This document shows, piece by piece, positions 1 through 11,500 of a DNA stretch of 64,000 bases. Location: NCBI GenBank assembly GCA_002224055.1, contig AZLU01000062.1, positions 116,955 through 180,954 of the forward strand. The letters are read 5' to 3'. Numbering within the stretch: position 1 is the first letter of the stretch; every line of letters begins with the position of its first letter. This DNA comes from Pezizomycotina sp. ARF18 (taxonomy: Eukaryota > Ascomycota). The position numbers and the translations under genes were made by a program. Under the pieces are notes generated by a model. That model was not told where the DNA came from, did not search any database, and worked only from the letters and a program-made list of their open reading frames with translations.

Positions 1-239
1 AAAAAAAAAACTCCTACTAAAGGGCAGGACTAGTAGTGATTCTAGAATTCTCAGTATGCTGTTTTACCAATGTGGGGTTTTTTTCCCTTGCAACTAACAA
101 CAATTACCCATTTATCTCTCACTTATATTTACCATCAATAGCTCATTACACTACGATTGACTATTACTATCGAAACTCATTGATAATAATTCAAAACCAG
201 TTATATCATAGAAATGATAACTGCTAGATAAATTTTACT

Positions 240-1080
240 CTTGTAGTAATATCCTAGCGAATACCGCTATAGCAGCGGGAATTTGACGTCCACGCGAACT
301 ACCACCACTCCCGATACCCATCCTTTAGAAGAAGAATTCGATATTCGTAATGGTTACCAAGCTCTCAGGACGTCATCGACTCATAATTGCACAGTAGGAA
401 GGCGGCGTAGAAGCATAATTTTACATGCTATGAGACTAGGAGAATGATACAGAACCCCACGTTAGGTGTAGGCGTGGGCTTTCGCCATATGCCTTCGCTA
501 TGGGTGTTTCATCCGACGGTATACAACGCAACAGACGGTAACGACGGATGAGGTATATGTACTAAGTAAATGTCCCCCATCTTTGAGCAATGATTCATAT
601 TTTTGTCGCGGGCGCTGCTCATAGCGACGAGATGGCGCAGCGCCTATATTTCCCGTTATCGTTTATAGCAACCGAAATCTTGACGGGCGACGTAAAACTA
701 TCACCGCTTTGGATACTCGTACCTCAGAAGACGAGCTCGATATTTGTAGTGAGTCACAGGATTGGGGACGTTATGTGCGTAATTGCACAGTGGAGGGTGA
801 CAGTGCAGAGGTATAATTTTTACCCGTAGTAGAGAAGTTTTCGCCTCACAAGCCCACAGTACGCGCTACCTTTCTCTTACGCCCTCACTCAATGGCGGAT
901 TGGCGGTATAGCATTCTGCGCGGTGGATTGTGGAATATACTGCTCCACCGGCACCCATCCCTTGAAGACATAGTATCTACTAAATGAACGTCCACGGCTC
1001 GGTATAATTATATTTGTTACGGGCACTGCTCATAGTAACCAGATGGCGAACACCCTATATCCCCATTAAGTTTGTTTTGC
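240..1080. repeat. Degenerate tandem repeat, period about 415 bp
   Basis: The block at 655-830 resembles 240-430: both contain a 'gaattcgatattcgta' or 'gagctcgatatttgta' type stretch followed by 'ataattgcacagt' or 'gtaattgcacagt'. The block at 557-665 resembles 972-1078: 'tactaagtaaatgtccccc' against 'tactaaatgaacgtccacg', then 'gggc(g/a)ctgctcatag'. Both comparisons give an offset of about 415. The copies are heavily diverged and boundaries are approximate. Confidence 0.45.
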
Positions 1081-2186
1081 GAGCGATATTGCCGCGGACC
1101 GTCGCATCAAATACCAGAATATCACATATTCTAGAGCGAGTATGTGGCCGGGAAAACCCGCCTTGATAAAGTAACCACGGCGCGCAGATCCGCCCGCATC
1201 TATACAAAGCACAAATTACGCGGATCATCAGTGGCTACTCGATAGCTTTCTGCTCGTGACTGTGCCGCAGAAACGACGTCAATCCTCAGGCATATCGCTG
1301 TCTGCAGGAGCCTCGGCTCATAAAGCTCAGGGTAAGTGCGGCGTGATTCGTATGTTAATGCTCTTTTCGAATGTCACGATACTTTACCGGTGCCGGATAA
1401 TGGTCAGTAGTCACAAGAGTTCGTCGACCTCACACATATCTACCGAGACCAAGTGTACGCAAGTTGACGGCGGCCTCATACAAAATTAGCAGATCGAATC
1501 GGAAGACATGCGGCCGCGATATTACCTTTTGTTTGCTCTAGCGATGTTATACTGCTTTTCATAAGGCTATTTTGGTGGGTAATGGATTTGTGGAGTTCTA
1601 ACGTCACGAGCGCATAAAGCTGTTTGTGGTATTGTATTTGATTTAATAGGAGGTGATGCTCACAAAGACATAAATCTATGTTGGCTGATGCTGCGAACAT
1701 GGGCGATAACGAAGAATGTGTTCGAGAACCGCTTCCCATAGTTCTTCAATCTTCTCTAAACAACGTGGTCGGTGGTGTGATATCGATGTAGGAAAGCCGA
1801 CCTAAACAACGTCTTAATACTTCGACGCCGTAGCGAAACTTTTGAATAATCTGCTAAATCTCTTAGTGGATGTATGATCTTGGACGTTATATTCATAAAC
1901 TAGATAAGGTGCGACGAGCCGCGAAGCCATACATGCACTTGGCATGGCGGTAGAAAAGGTCCTTGCGATTTGTACTGAAGAAATAGAAAATCCGACGACG
2001 GGATAACCATTGCAAATGAATCCTCCTCGATCAGAGATTTAATGCATAGAAGGCGATTCTAGTCGCGCTTTCGATACCTTTAGTTCGCCATGATGGACAT
2101 CCATACCATGGATATCTTCATTAGAGAAAACAACTGTTATCTCTCTTCTATGGCTGCAGATACCGCAACTTGCAGTCCTACTACAT

Positions 2187-2430
2187 ATTGAACCTTCTCT
2201 TTTTCATTTCAAGATGACACCGCCAGTTTGATAAAGTGCTTACTTTTACAAAACCAAAAAAAAAAAAAAACGACGCGAATTCTCCGGCGTTTCACGAAGT
2301 GGTGGCCTTTGACACCGCATAAAATTGGTACGATTGTGACCCTTAGGAAGATGACCGTAGATTATAAACAGGCATGACAAAACCACTACATTATCAAATC
2401 ACAAGGGCAGTACCGAGATCAAGTAAAGAA
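2187..2430. repeat. Diverged dispersed repeat, copy 1 of pair A
   Basis: This aligns by eye along its whole length with 3271-3510. Shared landmarks in order are 'attgaacctt', 'gataaagtgc', 'cgatgcgaat' or 'cgacgcgaat', 'ctccggc', 'aggaagatga', 'tataaacaggc', 'attatcaa' and 'agggcag'. Many substitutions separate the copies. The A14 tract lies inside this copy but is not in the other. Confidence 0.65.
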
Positions 2431-3270
2431 CAAAGTAACAGAACAGATTCGTACACCTTGTCCTGAAGCTTATCCAATACTTAGAGCTCCGATTACGACG
2501 GCGCGAAGATTTTCGCTTTGTCAATATAAGTCACAGACTACGTAGGCGCGAGAGGCAGGTCGACAGCTTGTTGTTCGTGGTCGCGGCATTGATATTTTTA
2601 GTACCGGCCGCCGAAGCGCACCCCGCCCCCCTATAAAACCTGGGCAGATCGCAGAGTTTGTATATCCTATCATTTTTGATGTAGTGATTTTGTTAGTGTC
2701 GGTCATAGCGCATTCTTCACGACGTTCGCTCGGGCACCGTTGATAGTTTACCCACTTAGCGAGGTGTAGGATAGCGGCATACAAGCTAGCAAGCGAGATA
2801 CGAAAAATAGTTGGCGCTGTTTGATACTGTATTATATCGTCTCCAGCATCAAGATGAAACTTCACATAAATTTATCTCTTCATTGTGCACGAGACCTACA
2901 GAACGCTCGCCGGCGCATGTATCCAAAGATGCCGAAGCCTGATATAGCGTATCGGTTCGGTGGGAATTGCAGGTTGGGAAAATGATAAGTCTTAAGTGAT
3001 GGCCGGCGACCTCAACACGTAATGAAAAACACCAGATTAATTGATTCTGACACAATTTTCAAAATCTTCCGTTAATGTTCCGCCTGGTATAGCGCGTCTC
3101 CAACCACAGATAAAGCGTACGGGATGAACGCCGTATCTTTAATAATTTAATCCTTAACAACAGTCGCATTCATACTTTAAAAGCTTTATGCATTGGAAGG
3201 GATTAGGTTACATATGACTTGCTTATTACCTCTGGACCAGAGTGAGTAGCGCGTTACGGCTGCGCTTCTT

Positions 3271-3510
3271 ATTGAACCTTTTCTTTTGCCTTTGCAGACG
3301 AGTACGTAGGTTCGATAAAGTGCCTACCATCGCCAAAATGAAAACGATGCGAATGCTCCGGCTTTTGCAAAGTGCTAGTCTTCTACATCGTGTATAATTG
3401 AGTACAATTGCAACCTTTAGGAAGATGAGCGCAGACTATAAACAGGCTTTGTGAGCTACTTCAACCCCTCTATTATCAAGGTACAGGGCAGAAACGCGAT
3501 CGATTATAAG
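3271..3510. repeat. Diverged dispersed repeat, copy 2 of pair A
   Basis: This is the partner of 2187-2430, in the same orientation and about 1.08 kb downstream. The landmark order is the same. The spacing and orientation fit either an old tandem duplication or two insertions of the same element. Confidence 0.65.
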
Positions 3511-5153
3511 ACGTCGCGCATTATACAGTCATTCAATCAATGGAAGTTATGCCGTGGATGTCATATGCTATTACCTTGATTACGAGAACTGCTTTTGCGT
3601 CCCAAAGGCGGGAGGAGAGCAAGTATTAAGAATCCTGCATCTGGATTAGCGATAGTGACAAACTGAATTGTAACCGTCGTGGGATTGAATTATATCGTAT
3701 TGCGGGGGCTAAAAATCCGTAATGGGTTTTAGCGAGTCTATATATTGACTAACGTACCGTCGCCATGAACTCGAAAGCATTTATAGATATTTGTCGCTAT
3801 GGCATGCTTTCTTGCGGCATATATCCCCAATTCCATGATTTGCCATGAAAGCGTGCAAAGACTTCCGAGTAAAATATAAATTCTCTGAAGTCCCCGCAGC
3901 GTTGAATAGGGGCACCGGTCGTACAGGTATTCGGGTTGCAATTATAATGCAGCTCACATTGGGCAGTCATCGACGTAGAGTATAACATGTCGCCTAGTAA
4001 CTTGGAGCCATACGAGAACTTTCCAGGGGCAGATCTGTAGTACTTGCCCGAGCAATATTGAAAAATAGACAACACAAACAATAACTTCTCCAATCTGCCA
4101 TCGGTGTAAATCGTCTAAGATTATGCCGGCATCTCGCGGTGGTGCACCGCTTTTGGCATACCGAACAGGTATATTGATTCTCTGACTCGAACTACAATAT
4201 AATGCGATATTTAAGCTCACGAGGACGCGACGAGGCAGCCCATAGGCGGAAAGAAAACAAAAATTCAAGCGATTCACGGCGCGAAGGTGAGGGCAGCTAA
4301 CAAACACACGCTCTAACATGAAACGGTATCGAGTAGGATACACTTTAAAATCGTCCCCGAAAGCGAACTGATTATATTCATTTGGAACTGAATAAGTTGA
4401 ACGAGCTAAGATTAGATTAGAGAGAATTTACAAAAATATCATAGAGATATATTCGCGGATGAAGGACATGAAGATTGTTTTTGGCTATGCTGGCGAATTT
4501 TGGTTGCGCGCGTTATATCGATATATGGCAACAAGTATCACAATAGACTAGTATGCTAATTCTTCACATTCTACGGAAATTTTCAGATATCGGGTGCCGT
4601 AGTGGCTCAACTACTCCAGGTACAGCGAAATATCCAGTAGTGGACATCCCCTGTTTAATAATTATTTTATTTTTAATATTATTTTTATAATTATTTTATC
4701 TGATTGAGATTGTGTAATTGATTTTTGGCCCTGCGGGAAAATTCCGGATTTTTTCCCAGAGGGCAAAATATAAAAAGAGTCTGGGTGCAGGACAACCTGT
4801 CTCGGACCCTACGAAGTACGAGACTGATATTACCGTATTGAATAACCAACTACCTAAGCAACCTCTTGTAATCAGCATATCCGTAAGAATAATAAGAATA
4901 TTGTTTTGCAGCTTAAAAATTAGGGGGCAGTCACAGAGCAGGTGCTCTTCGATAGCTATTGACATCACGATCTAACAAAATTAAAAGTAACACGGCCAGT
5001 TCATTACTAAGTACGTTATAAGTGTAGCATTTAGAATTAGATATAGTTTCACCACTTTCCTTTATGAATTACTTCCTACATCCCGTTGCCCGATCTCCGC
5101 CGCCATTACATGGTCCTACAAACGTTCAGCGGCCATCCCAATGACAGAACTGA

Positions 5154-5488
5154 CTACAGCAATCCACCACATGCCGCACCAATTGCCATCATCCCTGCAC
5201 TGAGGTTCACCATATCCAGCTTCTTACTTGATTTCCCCATCTCCTTCGCGCCCTGACAGTGTTTCTTGTCCGTATCGCACCAGTTCGAGCAGCAGTCGCT
5301 GTGCTGGGTGCAGACTTCGCCCCAGAATTTCCACGCGCCTTTGTTTGGCTGTTCGTGCGGCTTCCCATCGAAGGCGATTTGTCTTTTTCGACGCTCGTGT
5401 CGAGCTTTGTGTCTGTGGTGATTATGATGAAGGATGCTGAGACCACTGTAAAGGTAGTTACTACAGCGAGGAAGTTGGACAACTTCAT
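5154..5488 (-). CDS. Small secreted cysteine-rich protein (frame-broken)
   Basis: The ATG at 5488 opens a typical signal peptide: MKLSN, a hydrophobic stretch, then a small-residue VSA site. The original frame then runs into Arg/Ser-rich sequence. From about 5375 on, a shifted frame reads well to a TAG at 5154. It carries the cysteine pattern C-x5-CC-x3-C-x6-C, a knottin-like spacing, plus one later Cys in a mildly hydrophobic C-terminus. The span is 335 nt, one base short of 112 codons, so a single missing base explains the break. The T5 run at 5384-5388 (A5 on the coding strand) lies at the right place, next to basic residues that could form a Kex2-type site. No homologous family is recognised. 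The gene sits alone in repeat-rich DNA, which is typical of candidate effectors. Function is not known. Confidence 0.55.
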
Positions 5489-6374
5489 GGAGCTATGTAG
5501 ATATATCAACAGAAGAATCGGCCAGAACAATTTCCCCATCCTGTCCCATAGTTCTGCGGAGATGCAATTTGATATCATCAGATCGTAAATAACCCTGAAT
5601 CCGAAAATTAAATAGATTAAAATGTCTTCTCCAGAGCGGCAAACTACGAAATCAGCTAATGGCTCATGAAAATATTCGGCTTCTCCGCAACTGGAGGAGC
5701 TTTCCCCCTAAGGGATTCAAGTGATCATCCTGAGCATCGACTCTATTATGAATATATTCTATCTCATTCTCCTTAGAATGCTATGAAGACTTTGCTCTTC
5801 TAAAGAATCATTGGCTTTTCGAGAAAACAAGAATCAGAAAATTGGAGTCAAATCTGGGATCCCGTGCATCAACAATATCCTCCTCATAAACCACTCTTCC
5901 ATTTCTAATTCGCCAATCAGAAATATATATATATATATATATTTCCCCTTATGTCCCAGAACAAGACCTGACCGCATCATTGCCTTATGAAAACGCAAAT
6001 CAAGGAATATTCAAAATTCGAAGGTCTAGTACGTGCTGGCAGCCTATATTATCTTCAGTTAAGACAGTTAGGTGGAAGTGATTAACGTGAAAGGCGGGGA
6101 AATGGTAACCATTTCATCATCCTAAGCTGCAGCGTCGATTCTTCTAAAGTGGCTAGCTTGAGGAGATATTTCCCGTTCATCGCTTATTGGCCAATTGGAC
6201 ACTTGCGGCTTCGGAGAATAAGAAGACCGAAGTGGAGAAAACGAAAAATGGAAAAACAGGGTGGAATAGATTCATATACGCTGCGCGCGCGACAATCAAG
6301 GACATTCATTAAAACGGGACATTCAGGATTGCTTTTTATAACCATGGCAGACTGAAACTTTTGCAAAATCATCG

Positions 6375-6590
6375 CGACAATTCCTGATAGCTAGCGCCAA
6401 ATTCAAGCGATTTACTGGTTAGTATTCTATTCTTCAACGATGTGGCCGTGAAGAGGCTAAGCTAAGCTAGGGAGCTATCTCGATCGTCTCTTGATTCCTT
6501 TTTTTTTTTTTACCTGATTTTCTTGTATTTCATTTTTTAAACTACTAACGCTTATATTTCTAGCATGCACGCTCCAAGCTTCAAGCTAAA
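6375..6590. repeat. Possible diverged repeat, copy 1 of pair D
   Basis: This shows weak but ordered similarity to 11265-11500: 'aattcctg', 'cgatgtg' followed by 'cgtgaag', a long T tract, then 'tatatttc' with 'tgcacgctc'. It could be chance. Confidence 0.3.
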
Positions 6591-7557
6591 TTTGCCACCC
6601 CCCTAAACCTCTAGTATAGGGCATTAACAACCTCAATATACTCATTGATTATACTCGGTACGTCAATAGCTGCCGCGCTCCTATTACTAAAGAGCTTTGC
6701 CATGATATTCTAGAAGAATCGTGAAGTGGACATTAAGCACTTATATATTATATTTCAACATCCCTCCAGACACAGGAGGGCTTTAACCCTTGTTTACCAG
6801 GAGGCTATAAGAATTCATGCACGAATCAAGTGAATATATCGATATTTCATGGAGCTGAAGAAGCTGCCCAAGCCAGCCTTCATCGCAATGACGAGTATTC
6901 GATAGCACATACATGATTTTTTTTTTTTCTTAAAGATCTTTAGATCGTCTACCGATAGCGGGATCCTCCTAATAGCTCCTATTGAATTATCCAAAGCAGA
7001 AAGGCGATCCAAGCTTGCAGAGCATTCCAACCCCTCAACCCCCCCCCCCCCCCAGGAAAAAAAAAAAAAAAGAAAAAACCAGTATGACCATTGTGCCACC
7101 AAACATAGTCTAGTCAAATATTTATTTAGCTCCTCTACCCTAGCTCAGTGTAATTGCCCTACATGGCATGATAAAACGGACGCCGCATTGGCGATATTAT
7201 CTACCTATTACTTAGACATGGCGCATAACGGATTTTCTTTCTCTCCTCTATTTTATTCATTTTCTCTTTCTTGGATTCGTGGTACAAGAAGGTTAAGTTT
7301 CATACCACTTCAATAATACTTGTACAGAGGTCATTGCTTCTCCTGTATATTGGCCTTCGAAATCCCGGGTTCCTTCATTGGACGTTAGACGAAAGAAGCG
7401 CCTCATGTCCAGCAACAAGGCAGGTCTCGGCAAATTTCTATCAGTTTGACCGTAACATCTCAGACACAGTGAACTTTAACAACTTATTATAAAAAAGGTA
7501 TATAAAAAAAAAAAACATAATATTACTAGCAATGTGGAGTCGGTTCTTCACAATCCG

Positions 7558-7975
7558 AATTATAATTAGGTAGTAGCTTTCGATCCCTCTTTTTGTGCTA
7601 TAGAGCGCGATTCGGGATAGCTTAGCTAGTATCATTTCTCACGAGAATAAAAGAATAGAAAAGCTTCAATATCATGATCACTACTGCCCGTTTATTTTTC
7701 TACTTTATCCAAATAGAAGGAATGTACCGTTAGTTAGGAAGGGAGGTGACGTTATGGGCGTACATGTACCTGACGCACCTGAGGGACTTACTAGTTACGT
7801 CTTCTTATGAGAGCTGCAGTATGCCCGGAGCCGGCAGGAACATTTTCCCGGTTCCTTTCTAAATGTATGTAAATACGTGTTTCCTATAAAGACCCATTTC
7901 TCCCTCGTTCAATCGGTATCCATTTCAGCCCTCCGTGCGAAATATTATCGTGAGTTTCTTCTAATCCTTTAGGAG
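7558..7975. repeat. Diverged dispersed repeat, copy 1 of pair B
   Basis: This is similar in order to 16085-16640. Landmarks are 'ttgtgcta', 'gcgattc', 'tagtat(c/t)atttctc(a/g)cgaga', 'gaatagaaaag', 'ggaggtg(a/g)cg', 'agatgtacc' or 'acatgtacc', 'gagggctgcagtaagtgccc' against 'gagagctgcagtatgcccg', and 'tttcagccct' with 'gtgcgaaat'. The copies differ by many substitutions and by extra sequence in the downstream copy. Confidence 0.6.
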
Positions 7976-9916
7976 GCTTTGCTTGTTGCCTCTAAGGCGA
8001 ATTTCATATTTTAAGATCATAACGAGCGTCCCCAAAGTCAGACTGGTGTACAACACCCCACTCGATGACCGAAGCATTTCCCCCCCACACTAATCTAGAT
8101 CCACTTACTTGAGCACTAGCGCATACCAGCTCTATAACCCATATCAACATTATAGTATTATGATTCTATAAAGGGATCAACAGACCTAATTTCTACAGTA
8201 CCAGCGACCTCTCTTGAAGCAATTTACCTGAAAATAGTATTCCGGTTTGAGTATGAACATTTTGCCCTTAGGGCGTATTTAACTTGTCAATAAAATTTTC
8301 CGGGAGAGAAATCAGGTATATCCTGTACCTAGTAGTTCATTGGCAAATGGAGTTAGGATCTTTTGGCCCCGATCTCGCACCTCCGCCATGCATATATTCA
8401 CAGATATGGAGTGAGCCTTTTTATAGTTCGCCGGTGCACGAGCCTTTCTACGCATGCACGTGTCCGCCCGTGGTTGGTCTAGAAACAAGGCCTAGAGGCT
8501 TCAATACTCTCGTGACCCCACTTGAGGCTCAAAAACTTCCTTCTTTCCTTCTTTCCTTCTTACTTTATTTATTTTATTTTGTACGCGGTACGGTCTTGCG
8601 TCTTGCAAGTTGCAGCTTGCGTCAGGCGTGTGGGCGTTAAATTAACCAAAAGCTTCGACACCGCTGTCAGCCTCGAGCATTTCCGCGAGAGTAATAGGTC
8701 AAACGGTACTTCAGCCCTTGCGGGAAGAGCAGGAGTTCATCCGAATATTCCACGATGGAATTCTTCGCACTATGTATATGCATTCCTAAAAGTGTTTAGT
8801 TGGGAACTTTCTTGATATGAAAGCTTGCAACCTAGGAGTTTAGGCAGGTATTTCTATACAAAAGCAACAGCTGGAAAGCCTTTATCATCTTACGGTATAA
8901 CTGTCGTCATTGTCGCCTCAGTATGGTATTTTTAATCCTCTTCTTTGGTGTCAGAACAATTAGTGTCAAATGCTCAAAATTGACAAGATTCTCTTCGGAA
9001 TCTAAGCCTCGCGAAGTGGACTTAGGCGATTCTGTACCCAAAGGTCTATATCACGAACTCCAGCACAGAAACACAAAAAAAACTGAGAAAGGACAGGATG
9101 AGTGGCTGCGCAGAATAGCTGCATCTTGTCTCGAAAGCATCGCGTGATATTTTGTTTCCGTATAATGCAGGATATGCCAGGTTACGGCAAGACGACGAAT
9201 CAGGCACCGTAATCGCTCGCCTTGGAGCTCCTCAATTGTAAAGATAGGAATTACAGCAGAGGCTTCGAGCACCGTTCCCTTCATTTTGGTAATATAGTGG
9301 TTATATGCAGCTTGCGACCCGTTCGCGATCCATGTGCTTTTTTTTGGAGACGATGTGCGCTTTTGGAGACCCACTCTTGTAAACAAATGAAATTTGATAT
9401 TGATATCAAGGCATTCTTGATTAGTATGAGGGAAGCTCCATGTCTCGAAGCACTTGGACGCTCGGGGCCGTCTATTCTTTCAGACTAATCAACAGCCTTG
9501 AGAAAAGGGCGAATGCAGACTCGCCCAGTATAGTTGCCGATAACCATGCGCATGCCGGTGCGCCATCGCTAGTTGAGGATGGGTATTTTGCACATATCTC
9601 AAAGCCTTGTTAGAAATACATACGTGAAGAAGGCTGGAATCTGCTCCAAGCATGCTAGGTGCCTATTGAAAGATGGCAGCTTGATTAATTGACTCGGTGG
9701 ATCGCGTCGCCGAAGCCTTTCTGAGTCCTCGTTTGCGCTTTAAGACCAACGTCCTCCGCAGAGAAGCTAGCTATGCTAACTTTTTCATCTAGAGCAAAAT
9801 GTGATTTTGAATAATCCAATTAAGATTGGCCCGTCAAAGAGGTCAGCAGCGTAGCAAGAGCGGAACCTCAATTACTACTTAAGTGTGATTTCGTTTTCTC
9901 CATACAGCTACCCCCA

Positions 9917-9924
9917 GTATATAA
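9917..9924 (+). promoter_or_regulatory. TATA-like box before the cysteine-rich gene
   Basis: A TATATAAA string lies about 180 bases upstream of the ATG at 10104. The position is reasonable for a fungal core promoter with a leader of about 150 bases. Sequence-based inference only. Confidence 0.35.
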
Positions 9925-10103
9925 ATCGTCCCGTTTGCCCTTGTTTCCAAACTGGCTTCTTCTTCCTGACTGTCAAGACGAAAAATCCCCACTCTCATTA
10001 TATCCCTACCAGCCTGGCAAACCTACTAACGGTCTGGTTTCGATAACATCGATCTCAACTTTAACGCCTATCACTCTGCCTTCTTGGTCCTTCATATTCC
10101 ACA

Positions 10104-10801
10104 ATGCTTTCCTTCGAACTCGCGTTGATGGCAGTTTACTTCCTCCCTTCAAGAGTATCCGCTATGGCAGAAAAACAAGCACTGGGCCTGCCCCGACAAG
10201 GATTTTCATCTTTACCCAAACTCCGACGGCAAGTATATCTGCCGGAAGACCGAAATAACCGAGAAGTGCGCCGTCACTACGTGACGAAGGACGCACCGAT
10301 CAATGGGAATGTTGCCCAACCGGAGAAAATCTGGTACTCGCTCAAAGCTGGAACTCTCGTATCGGAAAATGTTGTCCCCAGCCAACCGCTCGCGCCTTGA
10401 CGAGCGCCAAAAAAAGGGCGACTGCTGCAGGCCCGGTTACACATATACGTTTAGCCCGAAATAAATGCGGGGGGTTGCTGTGATACTAAAATCAGTTTCA
10501 CTATTCTTCGATGTCGCCAACAAGAGAGGCTCTGCTGCCCTCGCCCCAGGAAATATCATTGGATTCCAAACTAGGCCGTGGAAGTGCGCCACGACGGCTA
10601 CTCGTACTCTGAAGATGAAAAACAAAGACGGCGGAATGCTGCCCGATAAAGACCCACCATTGGGACGGCAGCGCTTGCGTTGGACCACACGACAAGAATG
10701 GCGCAGTGAAGGACGTTGCAGATTTCATCCAGAAATGCATCAATGTCAACAACGTCAATGTTAACAAAGGACCAGAACATCCAAAAAGTACTGATCAGTG
10801 A
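10104..10801 (+). CDS. Secreted protein with repeated CC motifs (frame-broken)
   Basis: The ATG at 10104 starts a signal peptide (MLSFELALMAVYF, then an SRVSA site). Reading onward across three frames gives a run of cysteine-rich segments with shared spacing: one around 10170-10270 with single Cys (ACPDKDF, YICRK, EKCAV), then several double-Cys motifs of the form (E/K/D)CC(P/R) at about 10305, 10375, 10420, 10475, 10540 and 10640, with aromatic or Gly residues following. The last segment ends in a hydrophilic tail with a TGA at 10799-10801. Each switch of frame lies beside a short homopolymer run. This looks like an extracellular protein of about 230 residues made of tandem short Cys modules. 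I recall CCP-type repeats in fungal secreted proteins but cannot name a family. No membrane anchor or GPI-like tail is seen. The minus-strand open frames over this span are shadows. Confidence 0.55.
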
Positions 10802-11264
10802 TCATGACAGTTAACATTATGATCACCATCGCTAAAACGCTTGGAAAAGCAAGTTGGCCCAGGCCAGGATTTTATAAGAGATTAATTTAAATATCTATTA
10901 ATATAATGTTTTAACTCTTAATCAAAAGACACTTCTTGAATATATAGCTACTAAACCATAGAAAAACATAAAATAAACGAAATTTACCGCCTTACAAGCG
11001 TAGATCGTATGAAACTGTTAGGTAATAATAGAGGTAGAGCTGGGTATCATTTGAAATACCAGTAGGGTTAGCTACGTAGCGTGGCAATCCAGCAAACCGT
11101 AACGAAGCTAATTGATTAATTCATTGTTACTTGATCCATTATTCCAGGCAATATATTATATATCTATTATAGTTGATTTTAACATCTACAAATTCAACTC
11201 CATGACGCTTTTTCTGAGAATTATTATTATATTGGACAGAAGCTATTTTGAAAACTGCAAAATT

Positions 11265-11500
11265 AGGGTCACAATTCCTGCCAGCCGGCGTCAAACACGA
11301 GGGAATTCAAACTAACGTACTACTAGAGGTAGGAGGATTCTTCGGCGATGTGATCGTGAAGGTCTGGAGAATGTGCTCACTGCAGCGTGCTCTTCGAAGT
11401 TATCCGTTGTTTTTTTTTTTTTTTTTTTTTTTTTGGTAGTTTCTTTTCCTGTTCGAAAACGTGCGTATATTTTCGAGGTGCACGCTCTGAGTTTCCTCAG
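11265..11500. repeat. Possible diverged repeat, copy 2 of pair D
   Basis: This is the partner of 6375-6590, with a T25 tract where the first copy has T12. The similarity is weak. Confidence 0.3.

Larger units (their letters stand above)
1..5153. other. Gene-poor segment with degenerate repeats
   Basis: I see no convincing gene here. The open frames are short and match no family I know. The segment holds a degenerate tandem array (about 240-1080), a diverged repeat pair (2187-2430 and 3271-3510) and an A14 tract near 2257. A 10-mer GGCGCGAAGA-like string recurs near 2499 and 4276 and again at about 13117 and 15998. The texture suggests old repeats mutated beyond coding recognition. Repeat-induced point mutation is a plausible cause but I did not compute its indices. 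Confidence 0.5.
5489..9900. other. Gene-poor segment
   Basis: No gene is supportable. An AT microsatellite lies at about 5923-5942, a T12 tract near 6499, a C15 tract at 7039-7053 and an A15 tract just after it. The segment carries copies of two diverged repeats (about 6375-6590 and 7558-7975). A 118-codon open frame at 8284-8640 and a 111-codon minus frame at 9051-9386 have no recognisable domain. Their starts are not convincing and I do not call them. Confidence 0.5.

Noticed and set aside
3797-4343. Overlapping minus-strand frames of 98 and 129 codons
   Set aside because: No homology, no signal peptide and no consistent coding composition; they lie in repeat-rich DNA.
5259-5588. 109-codon plus-strand open frame opposite the cysteine-rich gene
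   Set aside because: It is the shadow of the minus-strand secreted-protein gene, which has a signal peptide, stop and cysteine pattern.
10437-10780. Minus-strand open frames of 60-88 codons
   Set aside because: Shadows of the plus-strand cysteine-rich gene; no start context or domain.
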